Source: Dyadobacter fanqingshengii
GTDB taxonomy: Bacteria; Bacteroidota; Bacteroidia; Cytophagales; Spirosomataceae
Length of the DNA stretch: 64,000 bases
Assembly: GCF_023822005.2 (NCBI RefSeq)
Contig: NZ_CP098806.1
Coordinates: 6,187,632-6,251,631 of the forward strand
Direction: 5' to 3'
Every line of letters begins with the position of its first letter. Within the stretch, counting starts at the first letter, position 1. The notes beneath the pieces are model-generated. The model was not told the origin of the DNA. It did no database searches and worked only from the letters and a program-made list of their open reading frames with translations. The position numbers and the translations under genes were made by a program. This document shows positions 19,101-27,568 of this stretch, one piece after another.

Positions 19101-19755
19101 GAGAAAAGTTTCGGATGTGAGTTACGACATCATTTTTATGGATATTCAAATGCCGGATATGGATGGTGTGGAGACTTCTCAGGAACTTAAAAAGCGCTTC
19201 CCTGATTCCATGCCACCGATCGTTGCGATGACGGCCTACTCCATGAAAGAAGACCGCGACCGGTTTATGAGCCAGGGCATGGACGATTACATTGCCAAGC
19301 CGATCCGCGCGCAAACATTGATCCTGAAAGTAAAAGATTTGCTGGGCAATGTTGAAAGCCGTAAGCTGGAATCCAAGCAGCGTGAAATTGCCCAGGAAGT
19401 GATTTTGCCCGTTTTGGATAAAGAAATCATAGACCAATTGAATGGCATAGGCGGCCCTGAACTGGTGTGGTCTGTGTTCGAAGATTTTGTCACAGAATCC
19501 AACGAGCTGGTTTCAGGCGCTTTGGAGGCTTATGCCAATGGCGACATCAAAACGATCAAAAGTAATTTGCATACATTGAAAGGGAGCGGCGGAACTGTGG
19601 GCGTGGCGCAAGTCGCGGAAATAGCGCGCGATGCCGAATGGCGGTTGAAATCGGATGACACCAGCACGCTTGCAGAGGCGCTTCCGAAGTTGGAAAAAGC
19701 CTACCAAAAGTTCCTGAATGCCTATGAAGGGCTGCTGAAAGACTGGTTAAAGTGA
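16141..19755 (+). CDS. Hybrid histidine kinase (PAS-PAS-GAF-PAS-PAS-HisKA-HATPase-REC-Hpt)
   Basis: A 1204-residue multi-step phosphorelay sensor kinase without obvious transmembrane segments, so probably cytosolic. PAS domains lie at about 15-125 and 140-260. A GAF domain covers about 265-420, and two more PAS domains are at about 430-560 and 560-680. The HisKA domain carries the phospho-acceptor His701 (NMSHEIRTPMNG). HATPase_c motifs follow (LSNLTSNALKF, DSGIGISPMD, FGGTGLGLAIS). The receiver has the DD pair in LLVDDNAVN and phospho-acceptor Asp1001 (IIFMDIQMPDMDG). The C-terminal Hpt domain carries His1144 (NLHTLKGSGGTVG). All three phosphorelay residues are present. No output regulator is adjacent. 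It is divergent from rsmA. Confidence 0.93.
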   Translation: MEMILSHTDWQTIHATLQHLNLIGITFSPDFVIRNISAHALMKTGWQESDLMGHSIFDKLIPKEEEYEIRQMLEEGIQGKRKLEQREIPFLAQKGTLRTFSINSVLMHREQDEVECVTLVGDDITRRRRMESSIAKSNSQLQDLVDNTSDLIQLVAIDGKFIFVNKAWREVLGYGLDEIASMRMEDILHPQHKEQALAQLKLIEQGHSNANFETVFLSREGKKVFVAGSVNCRFDNGKPTAFRCILNDYTEKIRAEKAQNLYYSIANWTVNTQNLDDFYHSIHEELGKIIDVKNFFIALYDPSKSYIYFPYYVDQYFQGNVKFTKRKLGNGVTEYAIASNKPLFLSGEKIEELAKTNSLYLYGVTPKLLLCVPLRVGDRVTGIIGVKSYDDANMFDARDLELLEFISGQVAMAIARKQSEEELSKYLARLNAIFDSSSHLIWSVNKSLQLTSFNRNYADLIQNQLGVRPSLQSSAEKFGWRMVGNSNRRTLETKYRQALKGEPQYFEFKIDRKDQGEMWLEFYLNPIHYADGVIEEVSGIARDITRRKEAELSLRHSEELFRGIFENLQDIYCRINRMGEITMISQSVLKRLGYLPGEVIGHKITEFFPDKKRIHSALIRLRRSKSLRNFEISLYRKDGTERQFMINMLMFTNDKGKPTEIAVLARDITELKRNEQELLKAKEHAERSLKVKEGFLANMSHEIRTPMNGVIGMIDLLGETPLDVEQKDYVLTIKRSSETLLNILNDILDLSKIEAGKMELHEAPIATEELLLKLVSLFGQTAKSKGNTLTYHIAPDIPKFIIADQTRLLQILSNLTSNALKFTDHGAVTLFLTLVKKEGLFHKIKVEVQDSGIGISPMDRQILFTSFTQLDNSSRKSFGGTGLGLAISKQLCELMHGEIGVESTVGEGSTFWFTFETKETSIAQASTIVRMEETPIENVFKDYHPTILLVDDNAVNRKVANEILKKSGCYVDLAESGFKAIEMVEAKRKVSDVSYDIIFMDIQMPDMDGVETSQELKKRFPDSMPPIVAMTAYSMKEDRDRFMSQGMDDYIAKPIRAQTLILKVKDLLGNVESRKLESKQREIAQEVILPVLDKEIIDQLNGIGGPELVWSVFEDFVTESNELVSGALEAYANGDIKTIKSNLHTLKGSGGTVGVAQVAEIARDAEWRLKSDDTSTLAEALPKLEKAYQKFLNAYEGLLKDWLK

Positions 19756-19817
19756 AATTTTCTCGTCGGGTAAATGCCGGCGTTGATCTATAAGTGCGGT
19801 GGTTTTATCGATTGTAG

Positions 19818-19880
19818 AGGTTTATTGCTGAGCGGGATTAAACTATAATCAAAAAGGATGCTCTAAACTGCAATAAACCT
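19818..19880 (+). promoter_or_regulatory. Perfect 11-bp inverted repeat before the outer-membrane barrel gene
   Basis: AGGTTTATTGC (19818-19828) and GCAATAAACCT (19870-19880) are exact complements separated by 41 bases. The right arm ends 11 bases before the start codon at 19892. It could fold in the mRNA leader and hide the initiation region, or be a DNA operator. No T-run follows. Confidence 0.5.
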
Positions 19881-19891
19881 TTACAGAAACC

Positions 19892-22786
19892 ATGAACAGA
19901 CTCGCATCCCTATTCTCACTGCTGATATTATTGTCCTTTTCAGCATTCGCACAAGACCAGACCGGCCGGATCACCGGCGTGGTGAAAGACAGCGTGACCA
20001 ACGAACCGGTCATAGGCGCTTATGTGGCGGTGAGCAGGAACACACCGGATGCGAAGCCCGAGTATGTGACGACCGATATAGATGGCAAATTTTCCTTCAA
20101 TGGTCTTTCAAAACAAGCTGTTTACCTGGTTAAGGTTTCCTATCTGAGTTATAAAGACGCTTCCCGCACGATTACGTTACAAGATGACAATCAAGATGTT
20201 GGAACATTTCAACTAAGCGAAGCGGTTGCGAACCTGAAAGAAATTAAAGTCGTAGGCCAGGTTACCGCTATGGAGCAGAAGGGCGATACGACCCAATTCA
20301 ATGCGGCCGCATTTAAAACGAATCCGGACGCAACTTCTGAGGATTTGATCCAAAAAATGCCTGGCATTACGGTTACGAATGGAACAGTGACGGCTCACGG
20401 AGAGACAGTTAACAGGGTTTTGGTGGACGGTAAGCCGTTCTTCGGTGAAGATGCCGCATTGACATTGAAATCACTTCCTGCCGAAATTGTAGACAAAATA
20501 GAAGTCTTTGACAAACTGAGCGATCAGGCGCAATTCACAGGCTTTGACGATGGTAACGGACAGAAAACAATCAACATTGTAACCAAAGCGGATCGCAAAA
20601 TGGGCCAGTTTGGTAAAGTGTTCGCTGGTTATGGATTGGATAACCGTTATCAGGCCGGTGGAAATGTGAGTTTTTTCAAAGATAATCAGCGTATATCCGT
20701 GATCGGGTTGAGCAATAACATTAACATGCAGAATTTTTCAAGCCAGGATCTCATCGGTGTTTCCGGCGGAGGCGGCGGCGGCGGAAGAGGTGGCTCGGGC
20801 GGTGGCGGTTCGGCTGGTAACTTCCTGGTTGGTAACCAAAGCGGGATTACGGGGACTAACTCCTTCGGATTAAATTATGCCAATAAGTTTGGAAAAAAAG
20901 TGGATGTTACCGGCAGTTATTTTTTCAACCGCACGGGCAACAGCAATTTGCAGAGCATGCAGCAGCGCTTCATTTTACCAGGGGATACGGATTCAACGGA
21001 TCAGATTTATAATGAAAATAGCCGCACCAATAACACCAACGCGAATCACAGACTGAATTTCCGAATAGAATACAACATCAATAAAAACAACTCGCTGATC
21101 ATTACACCGCGACTGAGCTTTCAGGACAACAATTCGGTAAGTACAAAAGTAGGGCTCAATACATCAGGCAATGGCCTGCGTATCAACAGCCTGGATAACA
21201 ATCAACGCAATGCAACCAATGCTTACAACTTCAATAACGACGTTTTGTTCCGTCATTCATTTGAAAAGAAAGGCCGGACATTATCGGTAAATTTGAACAC
21301 GCAGCTGAATGATCGTAACGGAATTGGTAACCTCTATTCCAGAACCATGTATTTTGACAGTCTGGGCCTGGCCGCGAGAGGTGATACGCTTGATCAGCAA
21401 AGCTTTACATATTCCAACGGTCTTACATTGGGCGGAAACCTAATTTATACCGAACCAATTGGAAAAAACAGCCAGTTACAGTTCAACTACGGCCTTACGG
21501 TGAGCAACAGCGATTCCAAAAAGGAAACTTACAACATGAGTTTTGATGAAAACACTTACTCAGACCTGGATTCGTTGCTTTCCAACACTTTTGACAATCG
21601 TTATGTGACCAATCGTGCGGGAATAGGATATCGTTACCGCAAAAATAGCTGGTCTGCAAATTTCGGCTTGGATTTTCAGAACACGGGGCTGTACAGCCAG
21701 CAATTGGCGCCGATTAATGCCAAAGTAGATCAGTCATTTACCAATCTGCTGCCGAATTTCATGTTGAGTTACAGATCCAAAGCCGGCACGCAGTTCCGCA
21801 CATTTTTCCGAAGCTCGACAAATCAGCCGTCTATCTCACAACTACAAAATGTGATCGACAACAGCAATCCATTGGCATTGACCGCCGGTAACCCGGATTT
21901 GAAACAGGAATATCGCAATATATTCAACGTTCGTTATTCGCTTGCTGGTGCAGAAAGACCTTACAGTTTGAATGCAATGATTTTTGTAACACAGACCAAC
22001 AATGCGATCGTTAATTCAACATTGATTGCGCAGGAGCCAACCGAAGTGGCTAACGGGATTATTTTGGAACGCGGTGCCAAATTTACGAAGCCTGTGAATG
22101 TGGATGGAAGCTGGAATGCAAGAACTTTCCTGGCCTATGGAAAACCGGTTGCGCCGCTGAAACTGAATGTGAACCTGACCACGGGCTTCAATTACGTTCG
22201 TTCGCCGGGTTTGATCAACAACACTTCCAATTTTTCCAACACTTACGCAGTTTCACAAGGTCTGGTTATCAGCAGTAATGTGAGCGAGAACCTTGATTTT
22301 ACGGTGTCTTATTCAGGAAATTACAATATGGTCCGCAATACGATCCAGCCGAATTTGAACAATAATTATTATACGCAGGGAATCACAGGACGTGTCAACT
22401 GGATTTTTGGAAAAGGATTTGTGGTGCAAAGCGACATTAGCAACCAGTCTTACCGGGGCTTGGGAGAAGGTTATAACCAAAATTTCACCTTGTGGAATGC
22501 GAGCGTAGGGAAAAAATTCCTGAAAAACAATGCGGGTGAATTGAAACTGACTGTTTTTGATATACTAAAACAAAACAACAGCATTACCAGAAACGTAACA
22601 GAAACTTACGTGCAGGACGTTACCAACCGCGTGTTGACACAATATGCAATGCTGACATTCACTTACACATTGAGAAATTTTGGAAAAGCACCAGCTCCTG
22701 AAAACAACCGCCGCAGAGATTTTGAAGGGGGTGATATGCCTGGTGGTGGAAGAGGAGGCAGAGGGGACCGTGGCGGTTTTAACTAA
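19892..22786 (+). CDS. Outer-membrane beta-barrel protein with CarboxypepD-reg domain (TonB-receptor-like)
   Basis: A 964-residue exported protein: signal peptide (ends SAFAQ, about residue 21), then a carboxypeptidase-regulatory-like Ig domain (GRITGVVKDSVTNEPVIGAY, about 25-110). A plug-like domain at about 115-230 carries DLIQKMPGITV and NRVLVDGKPFFGED, and a long barrel follows. It fits the OMP_b-brl_3 group of Bacteroidota, related to but distinct from SusC. A Gly run (about residues 291-309, SGGGGGGGRGGSGGGG) forms an extracellular or periplasmic loop, and the C-terminus is Gly/Arg/Asp-rich (MPGGGRGGRGDRGGFN) instead of ending in an aromatic residue. The substrate is unknown and no SusD partner is adjacent. 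Confidence 0.85.
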   Translation: MNRLASLFSLLILLSFSAFAQDQTGRITGVVKDSVTNEPVIGAYVAVSRNTPDAKPEYVTTDIDGKFSFNGLSKQAVYLVKVSYLSYKDASRTITLQDDNQDVGTFQLSEAVANLKEIKVVGQVTAMEQKGDTTQFNAAAFKTNPDATSEDLIQKMPGITVTNGTVTAHGETVNRVLVDGKPFFGEDAALTLKSLPAEIVDKIEVFDKLSDQAQFTGFDDGNGQKTINIVTKADRKMGQFGKVFAGYGLDNRYQAGGNVSFFKDNQRISVIGLSNNINMQNFSSQDLIGVSGGGGGGGRGGSGGGGSAGNFLVGNQSGITGTNSFGLNYANKFGKKVDVTGSYFFNRTGNSNLQSMQQRFILPGDTDSTDQIYNENSRTNNTNANHRLNFRIEYNINKNNSLIITPRLSFQDNNSVSTKVGLNTSGNGLRINSLDNNQRNATNAYNFNNDVLFRHSFEKKGRTLSVNLNTQLNDRNGIGNLYSRTMYFDSLGLAARGDTLDQQSFTYSNGLTLGGNLIYTEPIGKNSQLQFNYGLTVSNSDSKKETYNMSFDENTYSDLDSLLSNTFDNRYVTNRAGIGYRYRKNSWSANFGLDFQNTGLYSQQLAPINAKVDQSFTNLLPNFMLSYRSKAGTQFRTFFRSSTNQPSISQLQNVIDNSNPLALTAGNPDLKQEYRNIFNVRYSLAGAERPYSLNAMIFVTQTNNAIVNSTLIAQEPTEVANGIILERGAKFTKPVNVDGSWNARTFLAYGKPVAPLKLNVNLTTGFNYVRSPGLINNTSNFSNTYAVSQGLVISSNVSENLDFTVSYSGNYNMVRNTIQPNLNNNYYTQGITGRVNWIFGKGFVVQSDISNQSYRGLGEGYNQNFTLWNASVGKKFLKNNAGELKLTVFDILKQNNSITRNVTETYVQDVTNRVLTQYAMLTFTYTLRNFGKAPAPENNRRRDFEGGDMPGGGRGGRGDRGGFN

Positions 22787-22818
22787 GCAACCAATCCTGA
22801 ATCGAACATTTCAGTACA

Positions 22819-22859
22819 AAGAAAAGCCCGGAGCGAGCATTCGTTCCGGGCTTTTCTTA
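22819..22859. terminator. Bidirectional terminator
   Basis: A stem of about 15 bp (GAAAAGCCCGGAGCG with CGTTCCGGGCTTTTC, one G-T pair) is flanked by A and T tracts on either side, so it works for both the barrel gene and the convergent LysM gene. Confidence 0.85.
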
Positions 22860-22876
22860 TAATGATATTTGAAAAT

Positions 22877-23512
22877 CTATTTTTTGGAAGGAAAAGGAAT
22901 GATCAGTTTTTCACCTCTTTCGGAGAAATCCCTTGTTCTGCCATTCGCTTTCATGAGCGCTTCTTTGGTAATACCATATTTGCCTGCAACAACCCTCAAA
23001 ACATCACCCGGACCAACCGTATGCACCGCCTGAACCTGTATTTTAAGTTTCGTAACATCAGACTTTAATTCAGGACTGGACGAATTCAAGCCCTTTAATG
23101 TTTCCGTTTTTAAATTGTAGCGGGATGCAATAGTCGAAAAGCTTTCACCGCTTTTTACTGTATGTGTAATTTGTTCTCCACCCACGGAGGATGCCGAAAT
23201 AGCGGGAGTTGTTTCTTTTTCGGCCTCTTTTGGTTTTTCTTTTGCCGGTTCAGCTGTTTTCTCAGCAGGTGTAGTTTCCAGCGCTTCGGCAGGTTCATCT
23301 GTGATCGGCTCGCCGACACTTTGTTCATCCAATGTCGAATCTACAACAACCGAGGTAAGCTCCTCGGAGTTGGAAGAACTGTCTGAAATGTATTCATACC
23401 CCACGTACAACATTGCTAATACCAAAAGAACCAACACCAGAAGCGTAACAATAGGGAGGTTGGACTTTTCGGTCGGACGGACATTTCTTTTTTTAGGGAA
23501 TTCGTCTTCCAT
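22877..23512 (-). CDS. Membrane-anchored protein with two LysM domains
   Basis: A 211-residue protein with a short cytosolic N-terminus, one transmembrane helix (about residues 19-42, LPIVTLLVLVLLVLAMLYVG) and an acidic Glu/Pro/Ala-rich linker (about 50-108). Two LysM repeats follow, at about 114-158 (HTVKSGESFSTIASRYNL) and 162-207 (HTVGPGDVLRVVAGKYGI). LysM domains bind the glycan of peptidoglycan, so the protein probably tethers the inner membrane to the cell wall. No catalytic domain is attached. It is separated by 58 bases from purE on the same strand. Confidence 0.88.
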   Translation of the reverse strand: MEDEFPKKRNVRPTEKSNLPIVTLLVLVLLVLAMLYVGYEYISDSSSNSEELTSVVVDSTLDEQSVGEPITDEPAEALETTPAEKTAEPAKEKPKEAEKETTPAISASSVGGEQITHTVKSGESFSTIASRYNLKTETLKGLNSSSPELKSDVTKLKIQVQAVHTVGPGDVLRVVAGKYGITKEALMKANGRTRDFSERGEKLIIPFPSKK

Positions 23513-23570
23513 AGCCGGTTATTCGATGTTTTGTGGTGCAAATTAATTTTACGAAAATACTAAAGACCTT

Positions 23571-24062
23571 CTAACTTCCAAGGTGATTTCTCAATTCCTG
23601 ATTCATCACCGCAACTTTTTCTTTTAAGCCTTCTTTGAACAAATCGAGCCGTTTTCCAACTTCCTGATTGCTGGCTCCAATAATCTGCGCAGCCAATATT
23701 CCGGCATTTCTGGCACCATCCAATGCAACCGTTGCAACCGGAACGCCCGATGGCATTTGCAAAATGGACAGCACCGAATCCCAGCCATCTATCGAATTAC
23801 TTGAAAGAACGGGAACGCCTATAACGGGCAAGGAAGTGAGTGAAGCAACCATTCCCGGCAAATGCGCCGCGCCGCCCGCGCCGGCGATGATGACCTGTAA
23901 TCCGCGGCTTCTGGCCGTTGAGGCATATTCCAGCATGCGTTCGGGAGTCCGGTGTGCGGAAACGATCTCCATTTCGAAGTCGATCCCAAGCTCGGAAAGT
24001 GCGTCAGCTGCTTGCTGCATGATTTTCCGGTCCGACAGGCTTCCCATTATGATTCCAACCAT
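23571..24062 (-). CDS. purE: N5-carboxyaminoimidazole ribonucleotide mutase
   Basis: Converts N5-CAIR to CAIR in purine synthesis. The 163-residue protein is of the class I (bacterial) type. Motifs: GIIMGSLSDRKIM at the N-terminus (family GSxSD), SAHRTPERMLEYA with the catalytic His near 36, AGAGGAAHLPGMVA, and the substrate loop VLSSNSIDGWDSVLSI. The gene starts 14 bases after purK ends on the same strand, so the two-step purK-purE route from AIR is encoded as one unit. Confidence 0.97.
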   Translation of the reverse strand: MVGIIMGSLSDRKIMQQAADALSELGIDFEMEIVSAHRTPERMLEYASTARSRGLQVIIAGAGGAAHLPGMVASLTSLPVIGVPVLSSNSIDGWDSVLSILQMPSGVPVATVALDGARNAGILAAQIIGASNQEVGKRLDLFKEGLKEKVAVMNQELRNHLGS

Positions 24063-24076
24063 TACTATAACGAAGA

Positions 24077-25207
24077 TTACTTACTGATTACTCTAATATT
24101 CTGCTTAACAAAATCAACCTTTCTCTTTAAAGACGCGATATCGGCATCCATAATGGTAATGTGGCCCATTTTTCTGAATGATTTTGTAATGGCCTTCCAG
24201 TAAAGGAACGGGAAAACCTGTTCAGTAGCCAACAATTTCTCCATTCCTTCATAAATAGCCGGGCCCTCGTAGCCTTCTTCACCCAGCAAATTCACCATAG
24301 CAGATGGTCCGTAAGCGTGCGTGCTGCCAAGCGGCAAATCCAGAATGGCCCGCCAGTGCTGCTCGTATTGGGAAGTTGCATTGGCACGTATGGTGTGGTG
24401 CCCGCTGTTATGCGGTCGTGGTGCCACTTCGTTAATGAGGATTTCGCCGTCCGCTGTCATAAAAAGCTCCACCGCCAGAAGACCGACGATCTGGAAAGCT
24501 TCCGCGGTTTGTTTTGCTATTTCCTGCGCTCTTTCTTCAACCGATTTTTCAATTTCTGCGGGAGCAAAAAGATATTCCACAAGGTTTAATTCGGGATGAA
24601 AAACCATTTCCACGGTTGGGAACGTTGTAATTTCGCCCTTCACATTCCGCGCTACAATCACGGCCAGTTCCTTTTCGAAAGGCACTGCTTTTTCCAATAG
24701 TCCGGGCTGCTCGAAAGCCTTTTCAATGTCTGCTTCGGAAGTTAACCGCTGCACGCCGCGGCCGTCGTAACCGTCTTTTCCCAGCTTATGAAATGCTGGT
24801 AAAAAGGAGGCGTTTTTATAAACGTCTTCCCGGTTTTCTGTTAAAATAAAGTCCGCGGTAGGGAGGTTATTTTCTTTGTAAAACTGCTTCTGAACCCGTT
24901 TATCCTGGATCTGGCGGATTACAGATGGTTGCGGGAAGATCTTTTTTCCTTCCTTTTCCAGCGCCTCTAACGCATTAACATTCACTTTTTCGATTTCTAT
25001 TGTGATCACATCCAGGTCTTTACCGAAATTATAAACCGTGTCATAATCCTGTAAAGAGCCTTGTTGGAAGTGAGGGGCAATTTGTCTGCATGGAGCCTCT
25101 GCGTCGGGGTCAAGGACATGGATGTCCAGATTCCAGTCCACAGCGGCTTGCAAAAGCATAAGTCCTAGTTGGCCGCCGCCAAGAATTCCTATTCGCGATG
25201 AAAGCAT
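24077..25207 (-). CDS. purK: N5-carboxyaminoimidazole ribonucleotide synthase
   Basis: ATP-grasp ligase that carboxylates AIR to N5-CAIR using bicarbonate. The 376-residue protein has the N-terminal RIGILGGGQLGLMLLQAA, the pre-ATP-grasp DPDAEAPCRQIA segment, the Gly-rich loop region with KLGKDGYDGRGVQ, and the metal and catalytic segment NEVAPRPHNSGHHTIRA near the C-terminal half. It precedes purE by 14 bases. The upstream 99-base gap separates it from the BatA-type gene on the same strand, and I find no clear TAnnTTTG box there. Confidence 0.97.
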   Translation of the reverse strand: MLSSRIGILGGGQLGLMLLQAAVDWNLDIHVLDPDAEAPCRQIAPHFQQGSLQDYDTVYNFGKDLDVITIEIEKVNVNALEALEKEGKKIFPQPSVIRQIQDKRVQKQFYKENNLPTADFILTENREDVYKNASFLPAFHKLGKDGYDGRGVQRLTSEADIEKAFEQPGLLEKAVPFEKELAVIVARNVKGEITTFPTVEMVFHPELNLVEYLFAPAEIEKSVEERAQEIAKQTAEAFQIVGLLAVELFMTADGEILINEVAPRPHNSGHHTIRANATSQYEQHWRAILDLPLGSTHAYGPSAMVNLLGEEGYEGPAIYEGMEKLLATEQVFPFLYWKAITKSFRKMGHITIMDADIASLKRKVDFVKQNIRVISK

Positions 25208-25306
25208 TTAAAAGTTTCGGTAGTGTCACACAAAATTGGTGTAAAAACCGCTAACATAAAACTGAACGGGGATGTTTTGGTGAGAATTCTGCTTCCTATT
25301 GTCTTA

Positions 25307-27367
25307 TCATTTCAAAAACCTGATCAAGGCGATCTCCACCAGCAGGAAGAAAAGGGCGGCGTATAGGAAATATTTCCAGAGGTTGGTTCCCATGTTTTGT
25401 TGCTGGAATGCTGTTGAGAACGCGTCGTCGTCGATGCGGTCGAAAACTTGGATGTTCTTTTGGCCTGCGAAAATGGTCCTGAGCTCGTCGGGGGAATAGT
25501 ATTGCAGTTTTGATTCTGCGTTGTTGTGATTCAATGCGATGATCTGCTCTACTTTGTTGTCTTTTAGTAATTCAAAATAACCAGCATCCAGCCCTTCGCC
25601 CAGCTGATCACCTTGCGGGATTTCCAGTAAAAGCTGGTTTCCGGCGATGCGTTGCACTGGAATGACCTCCGTTTTATTTCTTCTTAATTTATAAACGGTG
25701 TTGGGTTGCGCCTTTTCCACATTCAGACTAATCGGATTCTCGTCAAACTTGAAAGAAGTGCGTTGCGCGCGCACGCTGGATGCGGCGATTTTGTACATGA
25801 TCGGCACGAAAATAGCATGCTGGGCAATGTTTCCGTATTCAGGATTTAATGGCGCTGCGAAGAGATAGAGCTTCCCTGTGCCAGATGTAACCTGGTTCAG
25901 ATAAGTCTGGCCGTTACGCAATGCCAGCACCATTTGCCCGGCGTTTGCCCAGCTCCAAACGGGTGAAGCGGAGGGCAAATTCAGATTCAACTCCTGCCGC
26001 ACAGATTCTTCAAAAACATCGCTGAAAAACGGATTGTTGCGATCCGGCGCAGCAAACGCAACTGGCGCGGGATCGCCATTCTGTGTGGCAGCGAGACCAT
26101 TAACGCCAAGCCGCGCAAGGAAGCCGTTATAACTTTCGGTGTTGGGAGCGGCTGGTGGGATCACCGTTATGCTGCCGCCGTTCCGAATGAGCTCCTGCAA
26201 ATCCTGCGGTAAAGAACCAGAAAGTGCTGTAACACCCTCTAAAACAACCAAATCAGTTTTTTTTATCAAACCCGGGTCAACATTATTGGCACTGTAACTT
26301 TGGAGCGAAAACAGGCTGTCATTGGCATAGACATTTTCAATGTAATTCCCCGTTGACTTTTGCCCATAAATGTGCAGCACGCGAATCAATGGTGAAGCAT
26401 TGAGGACGAAATAATAATTGTTATCGAATGTTACGGGGAAATCGTCAAATGTAATCTGTCCTTTTTTGTAGCCTTTCCCTTTCAGATTAAAATTGAATTT
26501 CGCTGTCGCGCTGCCGTTCGCAGGCACATTCACGGAGGCTGTTGAAGCTTGCGTATTGTCGAGATTCAGCTTCAAAACAACATTCCGGGCTGCTTCGGAG
26601 CCGGAATTGCTGACTTTTACGAAGAGAATGTTATTCTGCAACTCACGGATAAAAGGTGTGTTGAGCCATGCGGAATCTACGAAAACATTCTTCTCCGCAG
26701 CAGCCTGAACGGGCACCAGGAAAAGTTGATTGGTCGTATCTGTTTTAAGCCCGGAGAGATTTCCGGAAGTGCTTTTTTGAAAATCTGAAAACCAGAAAAG
26801 CTGATTTTTACCCGGATGCTGATGCCGGGCCATGAGGTTCTCCTGTCTTTTATAAACCTGCTCAAATGTGCGCGGTGTATTTGATAAACCAATGGTTGTC
26901 AGCCTATCGCGTAATTTTTCCGAAGCATATAAGCCCTGTTCCTGGGCCGAAAAATCATTGGTAACGAGTTGAAGGGAAGTTGCGTTTCTGAAAAGTCCCA
27001 ATAATTCGCTCAAACGCGCGGTTGCAATATCAAGATAGCGTTTGTTGTTGAGCTCGCTTTCCATGCTCAGCGAGTTATCCAGGTATAAGCTGGTAATGCC
27101 TTTCCGGTCTACGGCGAAATTGTTTTTTGCAGGTAAAAACGGCTGAGCGAATGCCAGCGCAAGGCAGATGATCGCCAAAACGCGCGCCGCTAGCACCAGC
27201 CAATGTTTAACCTGCCTTACCGACCGCGTTTTTGTTTCTACGGCTTTTAAAAATGCGACGTTGGTAAAATAGACTTTTTTGGTACGACGGAAATTAAATA
27301 TATGAATCGCAATTGGAACCGAAACAGCCAGAAGACCCCACAAAAATGATGGAAAAAGGAAACCCAT
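25307..27367 (-). CDS. BatA-domain membrane protein with VWA-like region
   Basis: A 686-residue inner-membrane protein. The N-terminal BatA (aerotolerance regulator) domain has two membrane segments, about 5-24 (FLWGLLAVSVPIAIHIFNF) and about 55-78, with the family feature FRRTKKVYFTNVAFLK between them. A VWA-like domain follows with a MIDAS-like DNSLSM near residue 96, then a long Ig/GATase-like periplasmic region. A last membrane helix lies at the C-terminus (YFLYAALFFLLVEIAL, approximately, about 663-682). Bat-type genes were first linked to oxygen tolerance, but the molecular role is not known. It is divergent from the YcxB-like gene, with a 201-base gap between. Confidence 0.82.
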   Translation of the reverse strand: MGFLFPSFLWGLLAVSVPIAIHIFNFRRTKKVYFTNVAFLKAVETKTRSVRQVKHWLVLAARVLAIICLALAFAQPFLPAKNNFAVDRKGITSLYLDNSLSMESELNNKRYLDIATARLSELLGLFRNATSLQLVTNDFSAQEQGLYASEKLRDRLTTIGLSNTPRTFEQVYKRQENLMARHQHPGKNQLFWFSDFQKSTSGNLSGLKTDTTNQLFLVPVQAAAEKNVFVDSAWLNTPFIRELQNNILFVKVSNSGSEAARNVVLKLNLDNTQASTASVNVPANGSATAKFNFNLKGKGYKKGQITFDDFPVTFDNNYYFVLNASPLIRVLHIYGQKSTGNYIENVYANDSLFSLQSYSANNVDPGLIKKTDLVVLEGVTALSGSLPQDLQELIRNGGSITVIPPAAPNTESYNGFLARLGVNGLAATQNGDPAPVAFAAPDRNNPFFSDVFEESVRQELNLNLPSASPVWSWANAGQMVLALRNGQTYLNQVTSGTGKLYLFAAPLNPEYGNIAQHAIFVPIMYKIAASSVRAQRTSFKFDENPISLNVEKAQPNTVYKLRRNKTEVIPVQRIAGNQLLLEIPQGDQLGEGLDAGYFELLKDNKVEQIIALNHNNAESKLQYYSPDELRTIFAGQKNIQVFDRIDDDAFSTAFQQQNMGTNLWKYFLYAALFFLLVEIALIRFLK

Positions 27368-27484
27368 TTAGTTATGAATATTTTCGTGTTTCATGTTCAA
27401 CGCAGTTAAGAAAGACAAATTACACTAAAATCTCATAACACTTTTTTATTTCAACAGCTTTCTGATATGTAGGCAGCTTTTTTC

Positions 27485-27492
27485 TAACTTTG
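27485..27492 (+). promoter_or_regulatory. -7 box (TAACTTTG) before the YcxB-like gene
   Basis: Exact TAnnTTTG match 76 bases before the start codon, in the divergent gap. The -33 position is not a clear TTG. Confidence 0.5.
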
Positions 27493-27568
27493 CACTTCGT
27501 TTTCCGACAGCAAAGTGACTTTCACAATGCGCGCAGGGATTTACAGATTTGTTAATTTAAACTGAATT

